From: Aliiroseovarius sp. M344
GTDB taxonomy: Bacteria > Pseudomonadota > Alphaproteobacteria > Rhodobacterales > Rhodobacteraceae
DNA: 64,000 nt
Assembly (NCBI RefSeq): GCF_025140835.1
Contig: NZ_CP081153.1
Location: 2,232,001-2,296,000, forward strand
Reading direction: 5' to 3'
The notes below the pieces were generated by a model. That model ran no database searches. It was not told where the DNA came from and was given only the letters and a program-made list of their open reading frames with translations. Position 1 is the stretch's first letter. The number at the start of each line of letters is the position of its first letter. The position numbers and the translations under genes are program-made. Shown here piece after piece: positions 18,251 through 27,694 of the stretch.

Positions 18251-20545
18251 CTACGCCTCTGCGACACAATCGGCAAAATATTCGATCTGTCCATTCTCTC
18301 CAACTTCCTGCACCAGGCCATGAATATCGGTCTCAAAACCCGGGCATTCCCGCGCAAAGGCTCTGTTGAATTTCAGGTAATCGACGATTTTCTTGTTGAA
18401 CACCTCGCCCGGTATCAACAGCGGGATACCCGGCGGGTACGGCGTGACAAGGCTAGTGGTGATCCGTCCCTCAAGGTCATCAATCGGTACCCGTTGCGTT
18501 GTGCGCGCGGCGATTTGCGCGAACGCGTCAGACGGTTTCATCGCTGGGGTCAGGTCGCTGAGATACATCTCGGTCGACAGGATCGCCACGCCGTATTTCG
18601 CATAAAGCGCATGAACATGCTGGCACATATCCCGCAGGCCCATCTTTTCATAATGCGGGTGTTTGGCGCAGAACTCGGGCATTGAACGCCACATCGGCTG
18701 GTTCTTGTCGTAGTCATCCTTGAACTGCTGCAATTCGGTCAGCAGGGAATTCCAACGCCCCTTAGTGATCCCGATCGTGAACATGATGAAGAAGCTGTAC
18801 AGACCAGTTTTTTCCACAACAACGCCGTGCTCGGCCAGATATTTGGTCACGATGGATGCCGGAATACCGGTGTCCTCAAACCGACCGTCCAGATTGAGAC
18901 CGGGCGTTATAATGGTCGCCTTGATCGGGTCCAGCAAGTTGAACCCTGGCTCCATATCGCCAAACGCATGCCAGCTGTCTTCACCATCTGACGGCTGCAC
19001 GCCCTCAGCATCGGTTTTTTTCAGAACCCAGTTTTCCGGGCTGTCGACGCCATCCTCGTCAAGCTCTTCCGGGCCCCAAACCTGGAACCACCAATCATCC
19101 GCGCCATATTCAACATCGACTTTGCGCATGGCGCGCCGGAAATCGAGGCTTTCCAAAATGCTTTCTTCAACAAGCGCACGGCCACCCGGAGGCTCCATCA
19201 TCGCCGCAGCCACATCGCAACTGGCAATGATGCTGTATTGTGGGCTGGTGCTGGAGTGCATCAGGTAAGATTCGTTAAACAGATGGCGGTCCAGTTTTGT
19301 GTTTTTGCTGTCCTGCACCAGCACGTGGCTGGCCTGGCTGATACCGGCGAGCAGTTTGTGGATGGATTGCGTCGCATAGGTCACGGATTGGCTTGGACGT
19401 TCACGCTTGCGACCCATCGCATGGAAATTGCCGTAAAACGGGTGGAACGCAGCATGGGGCAACCATGCCTCGTCGAAATGCAGGTTCTCAACATAGCCGT
19501 CCAGCATCGCCTTGATGGTTTCGGTGTTATAAAGCACCCCGTCATAGGTCGATTGCGTTAGCGTGATGATGCGGGGTTTCACCGTCTCCGCGTCGACATG
19601 CGCCAGCAGCGGATTGGCACGGATCTTGTCCTTGATCGCGTCGATCTCGAACTCGGATTTCGGGATCGGGCCAATGATGCCGTAATGGTTTCGTGTTGGC
19701 TTCATGAAAACCGGTATGGCGCCGGTCATGATGATGCCATGCAGGATGGACTTGTGGCAGTTGCGGTCCACCACGACAACGTCGCCGGGTGCGACCGTAT
19801 GGTGCCAGACCATCTTGTTGGACGTGCTGGTGCCGTTGGTCACGAAAAAACAGTGATCCGCGTTGAATATCCGCGCGGCATTCCGTTCAGATTCGCCGAT
19901 GGAACCATTGTGATCGAGCAACTGACCAAGCTCTTCGACCGAATTGCACACATCCGCGCGCAACATGTTTTCGCCATAGAACTGGTGATACATCTGACCA
20001 ATCGGGCTTTTCAGAAAGGCCACGCCGCCGGAATGCCCGGGACAATGCCACGAGAACGAGCCGTCTTCGGCGTAGTCGAGCAGCGCTTTGAAAAATGGCG
20101 GCTGTATGCCCTCAAGATAGGCTTTTGCATCGCGAATGATGTGGCGCGCCACAAACTCGGGCGTGTCTTCATACATGTGAATGAAGCCATGCAATTCGCG
20201 CAGAATATCGTTGGGCAGATGCCGGCTGGTTTTGGTCTCGCCGTAGATGTAGATCGGAACGTCGTCATTCTTCCAACGGACTTCCTCGATGAAGTTCCGC
20301 AAATTCAGGACAGCAGGGTCAAGATCGGGACCCGGCGTGAATTCCTCGTCGTCGATTGACAGAACAAAAGCGCTGGCGCGGGATTGTTGCTGCGCAAATT
20401 GCGACAGATCGCCATAGGTGGTGGTGCCCAGAACTTCAAAGCCTTGATTCTCGATGGCTTCGGCAACAGCTCGGATCCCCAGACCCGAGGAGTTTTCTGA
20501 TCGGTAGTCCTCGTCGATGATGACAATCGGAAAGCGAAACTTCAT
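18251..20545 (-). CDS. Orn/Lys/Arg decarboxylase, class I (PLP)
   Basis: Decarboxylates a basic amino acid to a polyamine-type amine. The 764 residues begin with a response-regulator-like wing domain (about 1-125), followed by the PLP domain. SWHCPGHSGGVAF lies near residue 165, HFDEAWLPHAAFHP near 365, and the Schiff-base lysine is K397 in SIHKLLAG. A C-terminal domain completes the family length. Start MKFRFPIVIID has GGAG 7 nt upstream. Arginine, lysine and ornithine specificities cannot be separated by eye. It stands alone, with no antiporter gene next to it, so a biosynthetic polyamine role is as likely as acid stress. Confidence 0.92.
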   Translation of the reverse strand: MKFRFPIVIIDEDYRSENSSGLGIRAVAEAIENQGFEVLGTTTYGDLSQFAQQQSRASAFVLSIDDEEFTPGPDLDPAVLNLRNFIEEVRWKNDDVPIYIYGETKTSRHLPNDILRELHGFIHMYEDTPEFVARHIIRDAKAYLEGIQPPFFKALLDYAEDGSFSWHCPGHSGGVAFLKSPIGQMYHQFYGENMLRADVCNSVEELGQLLDHNGSIGESERNAARIFNADHCFFVTNGTSTSNKMVWHHTVAPGDVVVVDRNCHKSILHGIIMTGAIPVFMKPTRNHYGIIGPIPKSEFEIDAIKDKIRANPLLAHVDAETVKPRIITLTQSTYDGVLYNTETIKAMLDGYVENLHFDEAWLPHAAFHPFYGNFHAMGRKRERPSQSVTYATQSIHKLLAGISQASHVLVQDSKNTKLDRHLFNESYLMHSSTSPQYSIIASCDVAAAMMEPPGGRALVEESILESLDFRRAMRKVDVEYGADDWWFQVWGPEELDEDGVDSPENWVLKKTDAEGVQPSDGEDSWHAFGDMEPGFNLLDPIKATIITPGLNLDGRFEDTGIPASIVTKYLAEHGVVVEKTGLYSFFIMFTIGITKGRWNSLLTELQQFKDDYDKNQPMWRSMPEFCAKHPHYEKMGLRDMCQHVHALYAKYGVAILSTEMYLSDLTPAMKPSDAFAQIAARTTQRVPIDDLEGRITTSLVTPYPPGIPLLIPGEVFNKKIVDYLKFNRAFARECPGFETDIHGLVQEVGENGQIEYFADCVAEA

Positions 20546-20838
20546 GGAATACTCCAAGTGAGAAACCGCGAGCGGTAATCGGCACGCCGGTTCTGTGTCA
20601 ACAAAGGGCCGTTTCGGACACTACCGAAACGAAACGCCTGCCACGCTTTGTCTGCCGTGCATTTGTCTGCGTCAAGATGCACCGACAGCCTATTATAGCT
20701 GCAAGTGGCGCCCGGGGACGCTTCAGGCGATCTTCCGCGCTTCAAGTCGTCAATAGACGCATTTGTTTACTTTGGCGGCAATCAAAAGGCATCGACAAAC
20801 AGCCGCCTGACGCAGGCTTTGGATGAAAGTCGTCGCGC

Positions 20839-21330
20839 CTAGCCGATCTTCTCAAGCAGTTGCGCCTTCACGCTCTGCGGCACGAATTTTGTAACGTCCC
20901 CGCCCAGTTTCGCGATCTCTTTTACCAGCTTTGACGCAATCGCCTGATACTTGGCTTCGGCCATCAAAAAGACGGTCTCGACGCTGTCATCCATAGCCCG
21001 GTTCATGCCAACCATCTGGTATTCATATTCAAAATCAGTCACGGCGCGCAGACCGCGAATGATAATCTGCGCGTCTACGTCGTGGGCGCAATCGATCAGC
21101 AGGTTCTCGAACGGATGTGCGACGATCTCGGTTCCGGTCTCACGCGACAAGCCCGCGCATTCCGCCTCGACCATGGCAACACGCTCTTCAAGCGAGAACA
21201 TCGGGCCTTTTCCGGTGTTGACCGCAACACCTATCACTAGGCGGTCGACCAGCGCACAGGCCCGCCGAATGATATCGGTGTGCCCCAAAGTGATCGGGTC
21301 GAATGTTCCGGGGTATAGTCCGACACGCAT
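20839..21330 (-). CDS. coaD: Phosphopantetheine adenylyltransferase
   Basis: Penultimate step of coenzyme A synthesis. The 163 residues match the family length. GLYPGTFDPITLGHTD is the nucleotidyltransferase signature with the TxGH nucleotide motif, and the C-terminal ASKLVKEIAKLGGDV region is conserved. AAGGAG lies 6-8 nt before the ATG. It stands between the decarboxylase and a CBS-domain gene on the same strand with about 100-bp or larger gaps, so it is probably its own transcription unit. Confidence 0.97.
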   Translation of the reverse strand: MRVGLYPGTFDPITLGHTDIIRRACALVDRLVIGVAVNTGKGPMFSLEERVAMVEAECAGLSRETGTEIVAHPFENLLIDCAHDVDAQIIIRGLRAVTDFEYEYQMVGMNRAMDDSVETVFLMAEAKYQAIASKLVKEIAKLGGDVTKFVPQSVKAQLLEKIG

Positions 21331-21435
21331 GATCTGATCTCCTTACCTAGCGGGCACGCAACAATAATGCGCCCGCTATTGCAAGTTTTTTCCGCACCGC
21401 GGCGTATTACTACCTATGGTTTGAGGTACCCTGGA

Positions 21436-21870
21436 TCAGTAGCCCATGATCATGTTTTTCAAAGCATCGGCTTGCTGAGACAACTCATCCAGACGCGCTT
21501 TGACCACGTCCCCAATGGACACCAGACCGATCATCTTTTCCCCATCCATCACCGGCATGTGGCGAAAGCGGCGCTCGGTCATGGTTTGTAGAACCTGAAT
21601 GGCCCGATCGCTCGACACGCAGGTCACCAGCTTCGACGTCATTAGATCATCCACCGGCTGATCCAAACAGGATGTACCAACCTTACCCAGGGCAGAAACA
21701 ATATCTCTTTCCGACAAAATGCCTAATGGACGCACGCCGTCTTCGGACACAATGACAGCACCAATTTTCTTCTCAGACAGAAGGTTCGCGGCGGCGGATA
21801 CTTTGCTGCCCGGTTTGACCGTCGCAACACCCGCCAGCGATTTGTCTTTAAGGATCTGGTGAATGAGCAT
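21436..21870 (-). CDS. CBS-domain protein
   Basis: A 144-residue protein made of two CBS repeats (about residues 8-60 and 73-130). These pair into one module that binds adenine nucleotides. No catalytic domain is attached. The start MLIHQILKDKSL is set by CAGGAGGGCACC immediately upstream; the longer frame to 21921 lacks a ribosome site. Stand-alone CBS proteins of this kind are often energy or redox sensors, but the partner here is unknown. Confidence 0.88.
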   Translation of the reverse strand: MLIHQILKDKSLAGVATVKPGSKVSAAANLLSEKKIGAVIVSEDGVRPLGILSERDIVSALGKVGTSCLDQPVDDLMTSKLVTCVSSDRAIQVLQTMTERRFRHMPVMDGEKMIGLVSIGDVVKARLDELSQQADALKNMIMGY

Positions 21871-21978
21871 GGTGCCCTCCTGTCTGGTAAAATGCTTGTA
21901 TTTTTCTGTCTTTAGCGTCACCTCAAGCGCAACAATATGTCAAGACTTGTTTGCAATCGCAGCAAAGGAAATGTGGGT

Positions 21979-22869
21979 TTAGACCATTGCTTCCAATCTC
22001 CCGACCTCCTCCCGGATACCACGCGCCAATTCCTCGGCCACGCGTGCAAACCGCTCAACCCGCGCATCGCCCTCGTGCCGGATCAGGTAAAACGAGCGGG
22101 TGATCGACAACTGCTCGGTGAGCACCCTCTGAAGGTTGGGCGCGAATGGAAGAATGAAATCATGTGTGATCCCAACTCCGCCCCCTTGCCGCACCATGCC
22201 CAACTGGACCGACACGAGGTTTGACGCAAGCGCCACCCGCTCGATCCCCATGCTGGTCAGAAAGTCCAGCTCGGGATAGAAAATCATATCCTGAATATAG
22301 CCTACCATCGGATGCGCCCTAAGGTCGTCCAATGCGGTCAATGGTGGCGCATCCCTAAGATACTCTTTGGCCGCAGCCAGATGCAGATGGTAGTCGGTGA
22401 CTTTCTGCACCGTGATCCGCCCGGTTTGCGGCGGCGAGACCGTGATCGCCATATCCGCCTCGCGCTTGGACAAGTTGATCACACGCGGCAACGCCACAAT
22501 CTGCAACTCAAGCTCTGGGTGTTCTTTCTGAATGGCCGCACAAACTTGCGGCAAGATATAACTGGCACATCCGTCAGTCGCACCAATCCGCACTTGCCCA
22601 GACAACTGACCAGACTGCCCCGCCACCTCGTCCGCGCCAGATAATACCGCCTGCTCGGCCCGCTCTGCATGGGACAACAACCGGGATCCTGCCTCGGTCA
22701 TTGCGTATCCCTGCGGCGACTTGGTGAAAAGCGGCTGGCCTAAATCGCTTTCAAGCTTTGCGATCCTGCGCCCAACCGTCGCCGCATCCCGCCGCAACAC
22801 CTTGCCGGCCCGCGAAAGGCTCTCGGCACGCGCCACCGCCAAAAAGACTTTCAGATCATCCCAGTCCAT
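21979..22869 (-). CDS. LysR-family regulator divergent from mmsA
   Basis: A 296-residue LysR regulator with an N-terminal helix-turn-helix (MDWDDLKVFLAVARAESLSRAG ... DAATVGRRIAKLE) and a GcvA/BlcR-like effector domain. It is transcribed away from mmsA across 221 bp that contain two perfect inverted repeats. It is therefore a good candidate regulator of the valine catabolic gene or genes. The effector could be a pathway intermediate such as 3-hydroxyisobutyrate or methylmalonate semialdehyde; that is inference only. Confidence 0.9.
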   Translation of the reverse strand: MDWDDLKVFLAVARAESLSRAGKVLRRDAATVGRRIAKLESDLGQPLFTKSPQGYAMTEAGSRLLSHAERAEQAVLSGADEVAGQSGQLSGQVRIGATDGCASYILPQVCAAIQKEHPELELQIVALPRVINLSKREADMAITVSPPQTGRITVQKVTDYHLHLAAAKEYLRDAPPLTALDDLRAHPMVGYIQDMIFYPELDFLTSMGIERVALASNLVSVQLGMVRQGGGVGITHDFILPFAPNLQRVLTEQLSITRSFYLIRHEGDARVERFARVAEELARGIREEVGRLEAMV

Positions 22870-22904
22870 CTAAAAACCACTCCATTACCGCCACGCCAGT
22901 TCTT

Positions 22905-22925
22905 TTCTTCTGGCTCCAAATATCC
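22905..22925. repeat. Extragenic repeat, copy 1
   Basis: A 21-bp core, CTTCTGGCTCCAAATATCC with two further T bases at its 5' side, identical except for one base to 55771-55791. Both copies lie in intergenic DNA, near the 5' side of metabolic genes. It resembles a short extragenic element I recall in many Rhodobacteraceae genomes. Confidence 0.6.
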
Positions 22926-22997
22926 CCGCCGGAGGCACCCGTTCTTTCAAACATGCACCGACCTTTGCCCTTCAGGATCGCCCATTCCGATTGCCCA

Positions 22998-23015
22998 TTT
23001 TGCATTTTTGCAAAA
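22998..23015. promoter_or_regulatory. Inverted repeat 1 in the mmsA promoter region
   Basis: TTTTGCA-TTTT-TGCAAAA, a perfect 7-bp-arm palindrome located 76-93 bp before the mmsA start, between mmsA and the divergent LysR gene. Confidence 0.5.
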
Positions 23016-23020
23016 CCCTT

Positions 23021-23043
23021 TTGGAAAACTGCCTCTTTTCCAA
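23021..23043. promoter_or_regulatory. Inverted repeat 2 in the mmsA promoter region
   Basis: TTGGAAAA, 7 nt, TTTTCCAA: a perfect 8-7-8 inverted repeat, 5 bp downstream of the first palindrome and 47 bp before the mmsA start. It probably overlaps the promoter or lies just after it. Confidence 0.55.
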
Positions 23044-23090
23044 GCAGAAATGCAAGCCTATCTTACCTGCGAAATGATGGGAGAGAATCC

Positions 23091-24590
23091 GTGAAAACAC
23101 TTGGACATTGGATCAACGGCCAGATGGTCGACGGCACGTCAGGCCGCACCGCTGACGTCTTTAACCCTGCCACTGGCGAGGTTCAGGCAAAGGTTGCACT
23201 GGCATCACAGGCAGAAATGAGCGACGCGGTCGCCAAAGCCGCCGAGGCGCAGAAAGCCTGGGGCGCGACAAACCCGCAAAAGCGCGGCCGCGTGATGATG
23301 GCGCTGGTTGGCCTGCTGAACCGCGACATGGACAAGCTGGCGGAAGCCCTGTCGCGTGAGCACGGCAAAACCATTCCCGACGCCAAAGGTGACGTGCAGC
23401 GTGGCCTTGAGGTCATCGAATATTGCATCGGTGCCGCCCAGATGATGAAAGGCGAGTTCACTGACAGCGCTGGCCCCGGCATCGACATGTACTCCATGCG
23501 CCAGCCATTGGGTGTTGTTGCCTCGATCACACCGTTCAACTTCCCGGCCATGATCCCGCTTTGGGGTATGGGTCCGGCGCTGGCTGCGGGCAACGCGATG
23601 ATCCTGAAACCGTCCGAGCGCGACCCGTCAGTCCCGCTGATGCTGGCCGCCCTGTGCAAGGAAGCAGGCCTGCCGGACGGCGTGCTTCAGGTGGTCAATG
23701 GTGACAAGGATGCGGTGGACGCGATCTTGGACAACGAGACCATTCAGGGCGTGGCTTTCGTCGGCTCAACCCCAATCGCGCATTACATTTATTCGCGCGC
23801 AACGGCGAATGGCAAACGTGCGCAGTGCTTCGGTGGTGCCAAGAACCACATGATCGTCATGCCTGACGCGGATATCGAACAAGCGGCCGACGCATTGATC
23901 GGTGCGGGCTTCGGCGCGGCTGGCGAACGGTGCATGGCAATCTCGGTTGCCGTTCCGGTCGGTGAAACCACCGCCGACCGTCTGCGTGATGCGCTGATCC
24001 CGCGCATCGAGAAGCTGAAGGTCGCACCATATACGGCTGGCGACGACGTCGATTACGGCCCCGTCGTGACCGCCGCCGCCAAGGAAAACATCTTGCGCCT
24101 GATCAACTTGGGCGTGGAACAGGGCGCTGACCTGGTGGTCGACAGCCGCAATTTCAGTCTGCAAGGTTATGAAGACGGTTTCTTTGTCGGTCCGCATTTG
24201 TTTGACCGCGTGACCACTGACATGGACATCTACAAGACCGAGATTTTCGGCCCGGTACTGTCCATGGTTCGCGCTGAAAACTACGAAGAAGCCATCGGCC
24301 ACGCGATGAACCACGAATATGGCAACGGCACCGCGATCTTCACCCGTGACGGTGACACCGCCCGCGATTTCGCCAATCGGATCAACATCGGCATGGTTGG
24401 TATCAACGTGCCGATCCCGGTGCCGCTGGCCTATCACACCTTTGGCGGATGGAAAAAATCCGGCTTTGGCGATCTGAACCAGCACGGACCTGACGCGTTC
24501 AAATTCTATACGCGCACCAAGACCGTGACGCAGCGTTGGCCCTCGGGGATCAAGGAAGGCGGCGAGTTCAATTTCAAAGCGATGGATTGA
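23091..24590 (+). CDS. mmsA: CoA-acylating methylmalonate-semialdehyde dehydrogenase
   Basis: Converts methylmalonate semialdehyde (from valine) or malonate semialdehyde to propionyl-CoA or acetyl-CoA with NAD. The protein has 499 residues. The catalytic Cys is C281 in GFGAAGERCMAIS, the Rossmann segment is VGSTPIAHYIY, and the family-typical end GGWKKSGFGDLNQHGPDAFKFYTRTK is split over the last 60 residues. The start is GTG 23091 (VKTLGHWINGQ) with GGGAGAG upstream; the frame remains open back to 22758 but is non-coding in character. It is the first gene of a valine block completed by genes at 26543-29606. Confidence 0.95.
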   Translation: MKTLGHWINGQMVDGTSGRTADVFNPATGEVQAKVALASQAEMSDAVAKAAEAQKAWGATNPQKRGRVMMALVGLLNRDMDKLAEALSREHGKTIPDAKGDVQRGLEVIEYCIGAAQMMKGEFTDSAGPGIDMYSMRQPLGVVASITPFNFPAMIPLWGMGPALAAGNAMILKPSERDPSVPLMLAALCKEAGLPDGVLQVVNGDKDAVDAILDNETIQGVAFVGSTPIAHYIYSRATANGKRAQCFGGAKNHMIVMPDADIEQAADALIGAGFGAAGERCMAISVAVPVGETTADRLRDALIPRIEKLKVAPYTAGDDVDYGPVVTAAAKENILRLINLGVEQGADLVVDSRNFSLQGYEDGFFVGPHLFDRVTTDMDIYKTEIFGPVLSMVRAENYEEAIGHAMNHEYGNGTAIFTRDGDTARDFANRINIGMVGINVPIPVPLAYHTFGGWKKSGFGDLNQHGPDAFKFYTRTKTVTQRWPSGIKEGGEFNFKAMD

Positions 24591-24619
24591 TCCGCAGTTT
24601 TCCACAAAGAGTGACAGAG

Positions 24620-24649
24620 TGCCCCGGTTTGCAGCCGGGGCATTTTTTT
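24620..24649 (+). terminator. Intrinsic terminator of mmsA
   Basis: TGCCCCGG-TTTGCAG-CCGGGGCA followed by seven T, 30 bp after the stop. It separates mmsA from the later valine genes. Confidence 0.9.
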
Positions 24650-24652
24650 GGG

Positions 24653-25087
24653 TCAGCCCAATTGTTGTCCCTTGCCCAAGGACCTGATGAAATCATCAAC
24701 GTCGTCCGCTTCGATCCCTAAAAAAGCCAGCGCATCCGAACCGTTTCGGAACACTTCGATTTCGGTTGACACCTGATCCTGTGCGGATTGCTCAAATATC
24801 CGGGCCAGGACAAACGTTTCGGGCCGGGTCGCAAGCAAGGCCAATTTGCGCGCGGACTGGTAATCCTGTGACAACTTCTTTTGCAGTTTTATATATTCGT
24901 CCGTGCCGTCTGTCGGGCGGTCAATCGTGCGCAACCGGCGCAGATCGACCAACACGCTACGATCCTTGGGTGCATCAATGGCGATGATCCATTCAGCGAT
25001 GCTGGCCGTCAGGCTCGCGAAATGAACATGCTCTGCGCAGCTGACATAAAGAAATTGTTGGTCATCAAAATAGGTGGCAGTATGCAT
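24653..25087 (-). CDS. Hypothetical protein with STAS/SpoIIAA-like character
   Basis: A 144-residue soluble protein with no signal peptide or membrane helix. The alternating hydrophobic strands and helices, with VLVDLRRLRTIDR in the middle and a late ALAFLGI segment, suggest the SpoIIAA/STAS-like fold seen in small roseobacter proteins of unknown role. This is a fold-level guess. GAGG lies 6 nt before the ATG. It is convergent with mmsA and divergent from the YbdK-type ligase gene, inside the valine block, with no obvious link to it. Confidence 0.6.
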   Translation of the reverse strand: MHTATYFDDQQFLYVSCAEHVHFASLTASIAEWIIAIDAPKDRSVLVDLRRLRTIDRPTDGTDEYIKLQKKLSQDYQSARKLALLATRPETFVLARIFEQSAQDQVSTEIEVFRNGSDALAFLGIEADDVDDFIRSLGKGQQLG

Positions 25088-25276
25088 TTTTCAACCTCGG
25101 CGCGAAAACACCACTTCAAACAAAGACCGATCCTTACCTAAGGTCAACCTTCAATGTGAAACTGCTGTGGGCAGCGCGCCCACGCGGCGCACCGCGTGCC
25201 ACCGTGCCTGACGCTTGTCGCATATGCGATTTGATGCAAAGCTGACAACAAAGAGACACGACCGAAAGGATACCCA

Positions 25277-26410
25277 ATGGCCCTGCAGGAACCGCCGTTT
25301 TCTATTGGTGTCGAAGAAGAGTATTTGCTGGTCGATCGCGACAGTTATGCACTCGCCCGTGCCCCAGATCGCCTGATGGAAGACTGCAAAGCCGAGCTTG
25401 AAGGTCAGGTCAGCCCGGAATTCCTGCAATGTCAGATTGAGATCGGCACACGTGTCTGCGCCAATGTCGCAGAGGCACGCGACGATCTGAAACGTTTGCG
25501 TGCAACCGTGTCAAAACACGCAGCAACCTATGGTCTGACGCCAATCGCGGCCTCGTGTCATCCGTTTGGTGATTGGAAAGAACAGCACCACGTCGACAAA
25601 GACCGCTACAACGATCTGAAACGCGATCTGGCCGGCGTCGTGCGCCGGATGTTGATCTGCGGCATGCACGTTCATGTTGGCATCCCCGACCCTGACACGC
25701 GGATCGATCTGGTCAGCCAGCTGAGCTATTTCCTGCCCCATCTACTGGCCCTTTCCGGCAGTTCTCCGTTCTGGCAAGGCGATGACACCGGGCTTGCATC
25801 TTATCGGTTGACGGTCTTTGACAACCTGCCCCGCACCGGCCTTCCGCCACAATTGTCCGGGTGGTCAGAATTTGAGCGGTCTGTGCAGGCGTTGATAGAT
25901 ATTGGCGTGATCGAGGACAGTTCAAAAATTTGGTGGGACCTGCGCCCCTCCTCTCGTTTTCCGACCATCGAAAGCCGCATCTGCGATGTCCAGCCCCGGT
26001 TGGAACACACGGTCAGCCTTGCTGCCCTGACCCAATGCCTTGCCCGCATGTTGTGGCGTCTGAAGGCAAAAAACCAACGCTGGCGGTTGTATGATAATTT
26101 TCTTATCGCAGAAAACCGATGGCGCGCGCAGCGATATGGCATCAGTGGGGGATTGATCGACTTCGGCATCGGTGAAATAGTCGATTTCGAACAGCTGCTG
26201 AAAGACATGCTGCAACTGATCGAACAGGACGCAGAAGCGCTTGGCTGCATGGCCGAAGTGGAGGCTGCACAAAGCATCCTGACGACAGGAGTTTCATCGG
26301 ATCGACAACGGGCGGTCTATCACGACAGTCTTCAAGCGGACAAACCGAAAGAGCAAGCGCTTCAGGATGTTGTGCGCCACTTGATCGATGAGTATCACGC
26401 CGATCTGTGA
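25277..26410 (+). CDS. Carboxylate-amine ligase, YbdK/GCS2 family
   Basis: A 377-residue member of the glutamate-cysteine ligase 2 family. The N-terminal [11 protein letters not shown] motif holds metal- and ATP-binding acidic residues, [10 protein letters not shown] lies near residue 135 and ESRICD near 235. The family makes gamma-glutamyl amides or has weak glutamate-cysteine ligase activity. Many bacteria carry it beside a true gshA, so the substrate here is open. GAAAGGA precedes the ATG. It sits between mmsA and the acyl-CoA dehydrogenase gene, where it has no evident metabolic connection. Confidence 0.85.
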   Translation: MALQEPPFSIGVEEEYLLVDRDSYALARAPDRLMEDCKAELEGQVSPEFLQCQIEIGTRVCANVAEARDDLKRLRATVSKHAATYGLTPIAASCHPFGDWKEQHHVDKDRYNDLKRDLAGVVRRMLICGMHVHVGIPDPDTRIDLVSQLSYFLPHLLALSGSSPFWQGDDTGLASYRLTVFDNLPRTGLPPQLSGWSEFERSVQALIDIGVIEDSSKIWWDLRPSSRFPTIESRICDVQPRLEHTVSLAALTQCLARMLWRLKAKNQRWRLYDNFLIAENRWRAQRYGISGGLIDFGIGEIVDFEQLLKDMLQLIEQDAEALGCMAEVEAAQSILTTGVSSDRQRAVYHDSLQADKPKEQALQDVVRHLIDEYHADL

Positions 26411-26542
26411 CAACCCGACCGCCAATCCGGCCAAACTACCCTAGCGGCAACTTGCGACGCGACGGAACTCTGCCACCGCTTGAAAAACTCCTGTAAGAAT
26501 TGCGCCATAACGTATCCGCAAACACGTGGACGGGAGAGATAC

Positions 26543-27694
26543 ATGGATTTCGCGCTTTCCGAGGAACAAACCCTCATTTTCGATATGGCCAAGGGCTTTG
26601 GTGAAGAAAACATTGCCCCCAATGCCGAGAAATGGGAGGCCGAAGGCACAATCCCTAAAGAACTCTGGCCGCAACTGGCCGAGCTGGGTCTGGGCGGGAT
26701 TTATGTCAGCGAAGAATATGGCGGCTCTGGTCTGACCCGACTGGACGCGACGTTGGTGTTCGAAGCGCTTGCCATGGCAGACCCGGCTGTCGGGTCTTTT
26801 CTGTCCATCCACAACATGTGCGGTGGCATGATCGACAAGTTTGGCTCGGAAGAGACCAAGCAGAAATGGCTTCCTGACCTTTGCACGATGAACAAGGTTT
26901 TTTCCTACTGCCTAACCGAGCCCGGATCCGGGTCGGACGCGGCCGCGTTGAAAACCCGCGCCGAAAAACACAATGACGGCTATGTTCTGAACGGCAACAA
27001 AGCGTTCATCTCAGGCGGCAATTACTCCGACGTTTACGTCACTATGTGCCGCACCGGCGAAGACGGCCCCAAGGGGATATCGACCGTGGTGGTTGAAAAC
27101 GGGACACCCGGCCTGAGTTTCGGCGCCAATGAACGCAAGATGGGCTGGAAGGCGCAGCCGACCTCTCAGGTGCAGTTCGACGACTGCAAAGTCCCGCTGG
27201 ACAATTTGATGGGCGAAGAAGGCAAAGGGTTTGTCTATGCCATGGCAGGTCTGGACGGTGGCCGTCTGAACATCTCGGCCGGTGCCTTGGGCGGCGCGCA
27301 AAAGGCGCTGGAACTGACCCTGCAATACATGGGCGAGCGCAAGGCGTTCGGAAAGACCATTGACCAGTTCCAGGCGCTTCAGTTCCGTCTGGCGGAATAC
27401 GAAACCCGCCTTCAAGCTGCGCGGACCTTCCTGCGCCAAGCGGCGTGGAAGCTGGACAACAAGACGCCCGATGCCTCGAAATTCTGCGCCATGGCAAAGT
27501 TGATGGTGACGGATGCGGCGTTTGACGTGGCCAATGGCTGCCTGCAACTGCATGGCGGTTACGGCTATCTGTCTGACTACGGGATCGAAAAGATCGTGCG
27601 TGACCTGCGCGTGCACCAGATTCTGGAAGGCACCAACGAGATCATGCGCCTTATCGTGGCCCGCCAGTTGTTGGCCGAGCGCGACCGCGGCTAA
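26543..27694 (+). CDS. Acyl-CoA dehydrogenase, probably isobutyryl-CoA dehydrogenase
   Basis: FAD enzyme oxidising isobutyryl-CoA to methacrylyl-CoA in valine breakdown; electrons pass to ETF. It has 383 residues. Segments include YCLTEPGSGSDAA (flavin and substrate contacts), AFISGGNYSDVYV and the C-terminal catalytic-Glu motif ILEGTNEIMRLIVAR. ATG 26543 with GGGAGAG upstream is used; the frame runs back to 26480. The stop overlaps the next start as TAATG, showing coupling to a 3-hydroxyisobutyryl-CoA hydrolase-like gene. That context supports isobutyryl-CoA over other short acyl-CoAs. Confidence 0.92.
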   Translation: MDFALSEEQTLIFDMAKGFGEENIAPNAEKWEAEGTIPKELWPQLAELGLGGIYVSEEYGGSGLTRLDATLVFEALAMADPAVGSFLSIHNMCGGMIDKFGSEETKQKWLPDLCTMNKVFSYCLTEPGSGSDAAALKTRAEKHNDGYVLNGNKAFISGGNYSDVYVTMCRTGEDGPKGISTVVVENGTPGLSFGANERKMGWKAQPTSQVQFDDCKVPLDNLMGEEGKGFVYAMAGLDGGRLNISAGALGGAQKALELTLQYMGERKAFGKTIDQFQALQFRLAEYETRLQAARTFLRQAAWKLDNKTPDASKFCAMAKLMVTDAAFDVANGCLQLHGGYGYLSDYGIEKIVRDLRVHQILEGTNEIMRLIVARQLLAERDRG

